The position numbers and the translations under genes are program-made. Of a stretch of 12,515 nt of DNA, positions 6,933-12,515 are shown in pieces. Each line of letters begins with the position of its first letter. Positions within the stretch are counted from its first letter, which is position 1. Source of the stretch: Beijerinckiaceae bacterium (GTDB taxonomy: Bacteria > Pseudomonadota > Alphaproteobacteria > Rhizobiales > Beijerinckiaceae); assembly GCA_947458675.1 (NCBI GenBank), contig CANHAW010000022.1:1-12515 (forward strand), written 5' to 3'. The notes below the pieces were generated by a model. That model was not told the DNA's origin. It did no database searches and saw only the letters and a program-made list of their open reading frames with translations.

Positions 6933-7898
6933 GGGCTCAACTTGCTGCCGCTTGGAAGATTTCCGGCTCTACGCTCCGGAGGGCCTGCTGACGCCTTTAA
7001 CAATATTCGCAGCCGTCATCCGGGCGCGCGCGCGCTCGTGCCTGTCGGCGGTCGCGAGCCTTGGACAATCGACATTAATGCGGTGAGCCTGGGATCCATC
7101 CGGATTGCGGTCAGCGATGCGTCCGCCTTTACGATCGATCATCTTGATGATGGCTTGGTGCGGATTTTAATGCCGCTCAACATGCCCGTGCGCGTGCTCT
7201 CTGGCGGTCTTGCCAGAGATTGTGGCGCGGGTGAGGTCTGGTTGCTTCCTGCAACGGGGCATCGTCTTCATGTTCCCGAAGGCTCGAAGACGATTGTGAT
7301 CGCTGTTCCGACACATGCGATCCAGGAAACATTGCTCAGTCTGGATCTCGAATGCGACTTGCCGTCGGTTCTCGAGCGCAGATTTCGCGCACACGCCAGG
7401 GCGACGGGTCTCCTGCGGCGTCAACTCGCGGAAGTGTTGCGCGCCTTCGATGAAATGCCGGACGCGATTATCGACCAGATCCGCTTTCGTAATGCACATG
7501 AGGAATTGCTCCTCTTGAGCATTGCCGATGAGATTGCGCGCGATTGCAATCCTGCATCCGCGCGGCCCTCGCATGTGTCGCGTGCGCTGGAATTCATGCA
7601 GGCCAATTGTTCCGATGAGATCGGACCTGCTGCCATTGCGAAAGCCGCCGGTTGCGGTTTGCGCAATCTGCAGCTCATGTTCAAACGCGAATGCGGCATG
7701 ACGATCACGCAGGCTTTGCGCGACCTTCGATTGAAGGCTGCACGCGCGCGCCTCCTTCATCCAGATGATGGCGATACGATCACCGCGATTGCCAGCGATT
7801 GCGGCTTGTCGCATCTGAGCGATTTCGCGCGCCATTATCGCCGCGCCTATGGCGAAAAACCGTCGACGACTTTATCTTCGGCAAAACGCGCGGTCTGA
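6930..7898 (+). CDS. AraC-family transcriptional regulator
   Basis: A 322-residue regulator if read from TTG 6930. The C-terminal third (about 215-315) holds the two helix-turn-helix units of the AraC DNA-binding domain: first IAKAAGCGLRNLQLMFKREC, then ITAIASDCGLSHLSDFARHY, ending in the usual RRAYGEKPS. The N-terminal 200 residues look like a degenerate beta-barrel ligand or dimerisation domain of the AraC_binding_2 kind; no ligand can be inferred. The start is uncertain: no strong ribosome site precedes 6930, other TTG/GTG codons follow (6942, 7038), and a nested inverted repeat spans the region. Target genes are unknown; the L,D-transpeptidase upstream or the converging hydrolase are only positional candidates. 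Confidence 0.87.
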   Translation: MGLNLLPLGRFPALRSGGPADAFNNIRSRHPGARALVPVGGREPWTIDINAVSLGSIRIAVSDASAFTIDHLDDGLVRILMPLNMPVRVLSGGLARDCGAGEVWLLPATGHRLHVPEGSKTIVIAVPTHAIQETLLSLDLECDLPSVLERRFRAHARATGLLRRQLAEVLRAFDEMPDAIIDQIRFRNAHEELLLLSIADEIARDCNPASARPSHVSRALEFMQANCSDEIGPAAIAKAAGCGLRNLQLMFKRECGMTITQALRDLRLKAARARLLHPDDGDTITAIASDCGLSHLSDFARHYRRAYGEKPSTTLSSAKRAV

Positions 7899-7914
7899 TG
7901 TCGATCAGCGCGCG
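7887..7914. terminator. Hairpin holding both convergent stop codons
   Basis: CGCGCG (7887-7892) pairs with CGCGCG (7909-7914), and inside it TGAT (7896-7899) pairs with ATCA (7904-7907) around GTCG. The rightward stop TGA (7896-7898) and the leftward stop (7907-7905) are therefore the two sides of the inner stem. No T run follows on either strand, so termination strength is doubtful, but the position suggests a two-way 3'-end structure. Confidence 0.4.
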
Positions 7915-9143
7915 GGAATGACAGCGCCGGCATTTCTTGCTGCCTGACGGGCGTCTTCTCCCAATTCGTCGATCTGGTTTGGCAGGTTTCGCCGCGTTTG
8001 CGGGTCGATCAGAGCGATGGGCGCGCTGAGCGTGACGGCGGCTGCACGGCCAACCGCAGCAGCAGCGCCTGTTGTGATCAGGCCGATCCGATCGCCAAGC
8101 CCGGAATTTGTTTCATGCAAGATTTGTCCAGCAGCCAGACGCCCGCCAATCAGTCGGACAATTTCTGGGTTTTCTGCGAATTTCCCGTGGTTCAGGCGGT
8201 CTCCAGATTTGAGCTCCGTCAGATCGACAATCTGCAAGCCCTTGGCGGTCAACAGCGAGCTATAACGCGGATCTTTCAGGTCGATGGCGCCGAGCCGCGG
8301 ATTATTGCCCCAGATCCTGGTTGAGAGGGCAAGCGCCCTGTCATCGCGTGAAACGAAAATTACAAAGGGCGGTCGCTTGGGGCCGATGGCTTCGACTTGC
8401 CGACGAAACACATCCACATCGACATCGGGTGCAGCCATCATGACGGTCTTGATTTTGGGATCGATCCGTCCGCTGCGGATCGACATTTGGCGCAAAGCTT
8501 CAAGCGCCACCCAATTGCCCATGGAATGGGCGAGGAGGGTGATTTCTCCAACCGCAGGATTGCGCGCCAGTCCGCGCAACAAGTCTTCCAGCGCATCGCG
8601 CGAAAAATTGGCGCTTTCGCGATCGTAAGTATATCCGAGCAATTGGCCGCGCGATGGCCAGGTGAAGAGGATGGGCACAGCCGGCGCATCGGAATCATGT
8701 ACGATCTGAGCGAGGCGGTAGACGGATTCCTCAAAGCGCGTGTTGTAGCCATGCACGAAAACGAGCACGCGTCGGTGTTTGGTTTTCGCCAGCTGCTGCT
8801 GCATGCGCGCATGGGCTGCCTGCGGGGCAAGCTTGTCGGCAGAAACCGTGACGAAATCCCGTTTCGGATCTCCGGGCAGGGTCGATGGCCATTGAACTTC
8901 GCCAGCCACGCGATTTGCCGGGATCGAAATGCCTATACTGGCATAGCTGATATGGCTCCCACGGCTCCCGTCGAACATTTCTCCCGTCGGAACGCCCTCG
9001 TCGCCGCGGGTGGTGACGGCAAGAATCTCGATTGGCTTGGCGTCGCTTGGTTCGATGGCAGTGGGAAGAAGAACGCCGGTCGCTCGTCCCCCGCAGCCTG
9101 CCAGCAGGCTCGCTCCAAGGGCTGCTAGAAGGACATATCTCAC
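7905..9143 (-). CDS. Lipoprotein alpha/beta hydrolase (DUF900/COG4782 type)
   Basis: Read from GTG 9143-9141, the protein has 412 residues and a compact lipoprotein leader, MRYVLLAALGASLLAGC, lipidated at Cys17; GAGG lies 7 bases upstream. A start at ATG 9194 would add 17 charged residues and lacks a ribosome site. The hydrolase core shows VLVFVHGYNT (127-135), the nucleophile elbow AHSMG (Ser207), a likely acid in SRDDRAL (Asp267 or 268) and a likely catalytic His319 in LNHG. Such proteins are esterase/lipase-like enzymes with unknown physiological substrates, probably at a membrane facing the periplasm. After the core comes a tail with an alanine-rich hydrophobic stretch (about 353-378) and a charged helix. 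It converges on the AraC-type gene with 6 bp between. Confidence 0.87.
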   Translation of the reverse strand: MRYVLLAALGASLLAGCGGRATGVLLPTAIEPSDAKPIEILAVTTRGDEGVPTGEMFDGSRGSHISYASIGISIPANRVAGEVQWPSTLPGDPKRDFVTVSADKLAPQAAHARMQQQLAKTKHRRVLVFVHGYNTRFEESVYRLAQIVHDSDAPAVPILFTWPSRGQLLGYTYDRESANFSRDALEDLLRGLARNPAVGEITLLAHSMGNWVALEALRQMSIRSGRIDPKIKTVMMAAPDVDVDVFRRQVEAIGPKRPPFVIFVSRDDRALALSTRIWGNNPRLGAIDLKDPRYSSLLTAKGLQIVDLTELKSGDRLNHGKFAENPEIVRLIGGRLAAGQILHETNSGLGDRIGLITTGAAAAVGRAAAVTLSAPIALIDPQTRRNLPNQIDELGEDARQAARNAGAVIPAR

Positions 9144-9323
9144 GCGATGGCCTCGGAAACGGGGGTGAACCTCTCCCTGATAAGCCCTGCCCATGCCGCA
9201 AACAAGCGATGGGGCTTTGGAGTTTTTTCGTTTTTACGCTCAGTCTTCGTGCCTGCGATAGTAACCCCATAAGAAATTTGTAAATTAACCGCCGAGCTTA
9301 AGTCGTTTGACGGGAGTGAGTTA
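9144..9323. promoter_or_regulatory. Divergent promoter region between hydrolase and HU-like genes
   Basis: This AT-richer spacer should hold promoters for both genes. Rightward, TTTACG (9233-9238) and GATAGT (9257-9262) lie 18 bp apart, each matching four of six consensus positions, giving a leader of about 55 bases for the HU-like gene. Leftward, a TTTACA/TACTAT pair with a short 15-bp spacing overlaps this region, so the two promoters may compete. GGGAG (9312-9316) seven bases before GTG 9324 is the ribosome site of the HU-like gene. Confidence 0.35.
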
Positions 9324-9674
9324 GTGCAGCCTCGCAGGGATAGGACGCTCACCCGCGCCGACCTCGCCGATGCCGTTGTGCGCGCGACCGGCTTGCCGCG
9401 AGCGGATACGGCCAAATTTGTTGCCCTATTCCTTGATCTGATCTGCGAGGCTTTGCTGCGGGGAGAGCCCGTTCTGCTGTCCGGCTTCGGCAAATTTACC
9501 ATTGTGCCGCGCGCCGCCCGTCGGGCCCGCAATGTGCGGGCAGGGGTGGAGGTCATGGTCGCCCCCCGGCTCGCCCTCGTTTTCCGGCCCGCTGCCGGTC
9601 TTGTTGACCAGCTCAATGCAAAGACATCCGCCACCTCCGCCCAGGACGAGGCGCGGAAGTCTGCATCGGCCTGA
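9324..9674 (+). CDS. HU/IHF-family DNA-binding protein variant
   Basis: A 116-residue basic protein starting at GTG with a good ribosome site (GGGAG, 7-base spacing). It follows the HU/IHF plan: N-terminal helices (LTRADLADAVVRATGLPRAD and the LDLICEALLRGEPV region), the hallmark LSGFGKF (52-58), and a basic beta arm at 60-88 returning in LALVFRPAAG. In the usual arm the sequence GRNPxTGE places a proline that wedges into DNA; here it reads ARNVRAGVE, with valine in the proline position (71). The tail after residue 100 is Ala/Ser-rich and longer than in typical HU. It resembles IHF alpha more than HU in length and in its N-terminal offset, but it is divergent. It precedes the ABC cassette on the same strand by 187 bp. 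Confidence 0.85.
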   Translation: MQPRRDRTLTRADLADAVVRATGLPRADTAKFVALFLDLICEALLRGEPVLLSGFGKFTIVPRAARRARNVRAGVEVMVAPRLALVFRPAAGLVDQLNAKTSATSAQDEARKSASA

Positions 9675-9861
9675 TTGCGCCGCCACCTTTTCGTGAACAA
9701 ACAGGGTTTTTCGGGCGTGGAGCTCTGCTCAACGCCAGCGAGACCTTGAAATGCCGTTATTCTTCCGTAAGTCATGTCCTCCAGCTGTTTGTTCCTGATT
9801 GGGCGGGCAGTCGGAAAAAGGGTAAGGCCCGAACCAGCGGGTTCTCGTGAGGGAGTTTGGC
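9675..9861 (+). promoter_or_regulatory. Spacer before the ABC cassette with a 10-bp inverted repeat
   Basis: GAACAAACAG (9695-9704) has an exact inverted copy CTGTTTGTTC (9785-9794) 80 bp away. Between them lies a weak promoter candidate, TTGAAA (9746-9751) and TAAGTC (9768-9773) with 16 bp between. The repeats therefore flank the likely start of transcription of the ABC genes and could be paired operator half-sites. No clear terminator for the HU-like gene is visible, so read-through into the cassette is possible. Confidence 0.4.
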
Positions 9862-10638
9862 ATGCCGGATGGGCAGGCGCTCGTTGAAACACGCGCCGTA
9901 ACGAAGACGTTCGGTTCCGTACAGGCCGTCAGAGACGTGAGCTTTACGGTTGGCCGCGGTGAGGTCATCGGTTTTCTTGGGCCCAATGGCGCCGGGAAAT
10001 CGACGACGATGAAAATCATCGCGGGATTTCTTGAGCCGACATCGGGCGAGGCTTTCGTTGCCGGCTATGACAGCCGCCGCGAGCCCATCGCTGCGCGTCG
10101 CCATCTTGGCTATCTCCCGGAGGGCGCGCCCGCCTATCCGGATATGACGGTGGCCGATTTCCTCGATTTCGTTTCGGGCATGCGCGGCCTCAGCCGGCAG
10201 GAGACAAATCGGCGGCTTGCCGAGCTTGTCGAGAGCATCGACCTGGCCGAAGTCTGGAACCGCCGTATCGAGGCGCTCTCCAAGGGTTACAAGCGCCGTG
10301 TCGGCATTGCGCAGGCACTGGTGCATGATCCTGACGTGCTGATCCTCGACGAGCCGACCGATGGTCTCGATCCGAACCAGAAACATGAAATGCGGGAGCT
10401 CATCCGCACGCTGGCGCCCACCAAGGCGATCATTGTCTCGACCCATATTCTCGAAGAGGTCGAGGCCATCTGCACACGCGCCATTGTCATCGCCAAGGGT
10501 CGCATGATGGCCGATGCCACGCCGGCGCAATTGCTGGCGCAGGCGCCCCATCGCGATCCTTCCATCCCTCAACTGGTCAAGACAACGCCGCTTGAGGATG
10601 CCTTCCGCCATATTACGCTCGAACAGGCCGGGGTCTGA
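9862..10638 (+). CDS. ABC transporter ATPase, GldA-like
   Basis: A 258-residue nucleotide-binding subunit. ATG 9862 is chosen because GAGGGAG lies just upstream; a GTG at 9847 would place the ribosome site inside the gene. Motifs in order: Walker A GPNGAGKST (40-48), a Q-loop region GYLPEGAPAY with Glu in place of Gln (87), as is common in this subfamily, signature LSKGYKRRVG (139-148), Walker B VLILDEP (159-165) and the switch His195 in STHIL. It closely fits the ABC-2 type ATPases that accompany GldF/GldG-like proteins. It would power the permease encoded 5 bp downstream. Whether the complex exports, imports or works mechanically on the envelope is not known. Confidence 0.92.
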   Translation: MPDGQALVETRAVTKTFGSVQAVRDVSFTVGRGEVIGFLGPNGAGKSTTMKIIAGFLEPTSGEAFVAGYDSRREPIAARRHLGYLPEGAPAYPDMTVADFLDFVSGMRGLSRQETNRRLAELVESIDLAEVWNRRIEALSKGYKRRVGIAQALVHDPDVLILDEPTDGLDPNQKHEMRELIRTLAPTKAIIVSTHILEEVEAICTRAIVIAKGRMMADATPAQLLAQAPHRDPSIPQLVKTTPLEDAFRHITLEQAGV

Positions 10639-10643
10639 CCGCC

Positions 10644-11378
10644 ATGAGAAGCCTGCTTATGATCTTCCGTCGCGAATTTGCTGCCTATTTCTCGACGCCT
10701 CTGGCGGCCGTGTTTCTTGCCGTCTTTGTCGCTGTCTCTTCCGGCATGACCTTTTTCGTGTCGAATTTTTTCGACCGTGCGCAGGCCGATCTTTCCAGCT
10801 TCTTCACCTGGCAGCCTTGGCTCTTTCTTGTTCTCATGCCGGCGGTTGGCATGCGCCTGTGGGCTGAAGAGCGTCGCCTCGGCACGATTGAATTGCTGAT
10901 GACCTTGCCCGTCGCGCCGTGGAAATTCGTTTTCGGCAAATGGCTCGCCGCTTTTGCCTTCGCCGGTCTGGCGCTGGTTTTCACCATGCCGCTCTGGATT
11001 ACGGTGAATGTGCTGGGCTCGCCCGACAATGGCGTCATTCTCGCGTCTTATCTTGGCGCATGGCTGATGGCCGGTGCTTTCCTCGCCATTGCGTCCTGCG
11101 TCTCGGCACTGACCAAAAATCAGGTGCTCGCTTTTATCGGCGCGGTGATCGTCGGCTTTCTCTTCGTGATGGCGGGTTTCGATCTGGTTCTGGCGGCCGT
11201 GCGGCCTTGGGCGCCCGATGTCATCTTGCAGGCGATTGCCTCCATGTCCTTCATCGGACATTTCGGTCGCATTACCGACGGGGTTTTCGAAGCCTCGGCG
11301 CTTGTTTTCTTTGCTTCCCTGATCGCCTTCGCGCTCTGGCTCAATGTCCAGATCCTCGATGCGCGCAAGGCCGCGTGA
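10644..11378 (+). CDS. ABC-2 type permease, GldF-like
   Basis: A 244-residue inner-membrane protein with six predicted helices, at about 18-38, 56-75, 99-121, 131-155, 160-184 and 216-237. The cytoplasmic segment MRLWAEERRLGTIELLMTLPV (70-90), after helix 2, is typical of ABC-2 permeases of the GldF/NosY kind and likely contacts the ATPase. It starts 5 bp after the ATPase stop with only a weak ribosome site, which suggests coupled translation. The length equals that of single-domain GldF proteins. With the ATPase and the GldG-like protein it should form one complex; substrate unknown. Confidence 0.9.
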   Translation: MRSLLMIFRREFAAYFSTPLAAVFLAVFVAVSSGMTFFVSNFFDRAQADLSSFFTWQPWLFLVLMPAVGMRLWAEERRLGTIELLMTLPVAPWKFVFGKWLAAFAFAGLALVFTMPLWITVNVLGSPDNGVILASYLGAWLMAGAFLAIASCVSALTKNQVLAFIGAVIVGFLFVMAGFDLVLAAVRPWAPDVILQAIASMSFIGHFGRITDGVFEASALVFFASLIAFALWLNVQILDARKAA

Positions 11379-11388
11379 GGGGGGAGAT

Positions 11389-12515
11389 ATGACCAAGACA
11401 TTCACCACAGCACGTCTCGTCATCATCGCCGCAATTCTCGGCGCGATTGTCTTTGTTTGCGTCAATATCATTGGCGCCAACACGCTGCGCGGCGCGCGCA
11501 TCGATCTCACGCAACAGAAACTTTATTCGCTGAGCGCCGGCACCCAGACCATGGTCGGGGCTCTGGCCGAGCCGATCCGTTTCCGTTTCTTCATGTCGTC
11601 GGGCCTCACGCGTGAAGCGCCGCAGATTGCAGCCTTTGCCGCGCGCGTGCGTGCCATGCTCGATTCCTATGTCGCAGCCTCCAAGGGCAGGATCATTCTC
11701 GAAATCATCGATCCCAAGCCCTATTCGGAAGAAGAGGACAGGGCCGTTGCTTTCGGCATCAGTCCCATGCAATCGCAGCAGAGCGGCGATCGGCTTTTCT
11801 TCGGCCTTGCGGCGACCAATTCGACGACGGGTAAAGCGACCATCGGTTCTTTCTCGCCCGAGCGCGAAGCATTTCTTGAATATGATCTCACCCGCCTCGT
11901 GTCGGAACTTGACCGTAAGGGCAAGGCCGTCATCGCGATGATTGACGGGATGAACCTGCAGGGCAATCCGCAGATGGGCATGCGCGAGCAACAGGTGCTT
12001 GTGCAGATGAAGCAGTTTTTCGACGTGCAACGCCTGCAGGGCGATGTCGAGAAACTGCCAGACAATACACGCGTGCTGATGGTCGTTCAGCCGCAGGATC
12101 TGCCCGAGAAGACGCTTTATGTCATCGATCAATGGGTGATGAATGGCGGCGCGACGCTTATTTTCGTCGATCCGCATTCGGAGAGCCAGGTCGGCCCGCG
12201 CGGTGCACCGCCGCCAGACACATCCTCGAATCTGCCCAAATTGTTTGAGGCCTGGGGCGTCAAATTCGATCCGAAGAACGCCGTTGCCGATCCCGGTTAT
12301 GCCTTGCAGACCGAGCGCATGATCAATGGTCGTCCGGCGCAGATGAGCAATCTGCCTTGGATTGCCGTGCATGATGAAGGTCTGCGCAAGGACGATGCGA
12401 TCCTCGCCCAGCTCTCTGCCATGGTTTTGACGACTGCCGGTTCTTTCGAGACGTCCAAGCCTGGCGTCTCCTTGCGCCCGCTCGTCACCGCATCGAAAAA
12501 GGCCGGCATTCTGCC
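11389..12515 (+). CDS. GldG-like ABC auxiliary protein, 3' end missing
   Basis: An open frame of 375 codons runs off the right edge without a stop. It begins at ATG 11389 behind GAGGGGGGAG, 10 bp after the permease stop. One N-terminal membrane helix (about 9-29) leads into IDLTQQKLYSLSAGT (38-52), the hallmark start of the GldG/ABC_transp_aux (PF09822) periplasmic region. A later VDPHSE (260-265) is another conserved spot. In gliding Bacteroidetes, GldG partners GldA and GldF; proteobacterial homologues have no established role. In such clusters a DUF4340-type membrane-anchored gene often follows, but it would lie outside this window. Confidence 0.9.
   Translation, partial: MTKTFTTARLVIIAAILGAIVFVCVNIIGANTLRGARIDLTQQKLYSLSAGTQTMVGALAEPIRFRFFMSSGLTREAPQIAAFAARVRAMLDSYVAASKGRIILEIIDPKPYSEEEDRAVAFGISPMQSQQSGDRLFFGLAATNSTTGKATIGSFSPEREAFLEYDLTRLVSELDRKGKAVIAMIDGMNLQGNPQMGMREQQVLVQMKQFFDVQRLQGDVEKLPDNTRVLMVVQPQDLPEKTLYVIDQWVMNGGATLIFVDPHSESQVGPRGAPPPDTSSNLPKLFEAWGVKFDPKNAVADPGYALQTERMINGRPAQMSNLPWIAVHDEGLRKDDAILAQLSAMVLTTAGSFETSKPGVSLRPLVTASKKAGIL

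Noticed and set aside
9285..9301. TTAA...TTAA pair resembling a CtrA site before the HU-like gene
   Set aside because: The two TTAA blocks are 9 bases apart rather than the 7 of the known CtrA motif, and the flanks do not match.
9307..9312. TTGACG as a -35 box of the HU-like gene
   Set aside because: A -10 element at normal distance would fall inside the coding sequence, and the hexamer overlaps the ribosome binding site.
9847..9861. GTG 9847 as the start of the ABC ATPase
   Set aside because: It would bury the clear GAGGGAG ribosome site of ATG 9862 inside the gene and has no ribosome site of its own.
11341..12372. 343-codon minus-strand frame opposite the GldG-like gene
   Set aside because: The composition is rich in His and Arg with no domain signature, while the plus-strand frame has GldG hallmarks and a good ribosome site.

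Overview
The window looks like chromosomal DNA from an alphaproteobacterium, probably of the Hyphomicrobiales. This rests on a GC-rich base composition (about 60% by eye), Shine-Dalgarno-led genes with frequent GTG and TTG starts, and gene families common in that group: TRAP and Bug solute receptors, a YkuD L,D-transpeptidase, a COG4782-type hydrolase lipoprotein and a GldA/GldF/GldG-like set. The assignment is inference. No tRNA, rRNA, CRISPR array, insertion sequence or phage gene was seen. Ten complete and two edge-truncated protein genes fill nearly all of the window.

Region 1 (1-5711) is a solute-uptake block. The 3' part of a double-cupin gene (+) converges on a leftward block encoding, in transcription order, a Tat-exported TRAP receptor (DctP), a small permease (DctQ), a large permease (DctM) with an extra central segment, and then a Bug/TctC-type periplasmic receptor. 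DctQ and DctM overlap by one base (TAATG). A strong 12-bp hairpin separates dctP from dctQ. The Bug-type gene seems to have its own promoter, and no TctA/TctB permease lies beside it. The substrate cannot be read from the sequence; the FcbT-like (mannitol/chloroaromatic) look of the TRAP proteins suggests an organic acid.

Region 2 (5712-9143) starts with a 454-bp divergent intergenic stretch. It is followed by an L,D-transpeptidase (+) with a lipoprotein-like, twin-arginine-like leader, an AraC-family regulator (+) whose TTG start lies in a nested inverted repeat, and a convergent lipoprotein alpha/beta hydrolase (-). The stop codons of the last two genes lie inside one hairpin.

Region 3 (9144-12515) runs rightward: a small HU/IHF-like DNA-binding protein without the usual beta-arm proline, a 187-bp spacer carrying a perfect 10-bp inverted repeat, and an ABC cassette (ATPase, six-helix permease, GldG-like auxiliary protein) that runs off the right edge. 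The cassette resembles the gliding-motility ABC transporter of Bacteroidetes; its job in proteobacteria is not settled.

A recurring detail is that stop codons lie inside terminal hairpins at three places: the cupin gene, dctM, and the convergent araC/hydrolase pair. I found no clearly new system. The best leads are the HU variant, the regulator leader, the orphan Bug receptor and the GldAFG-like cassette.
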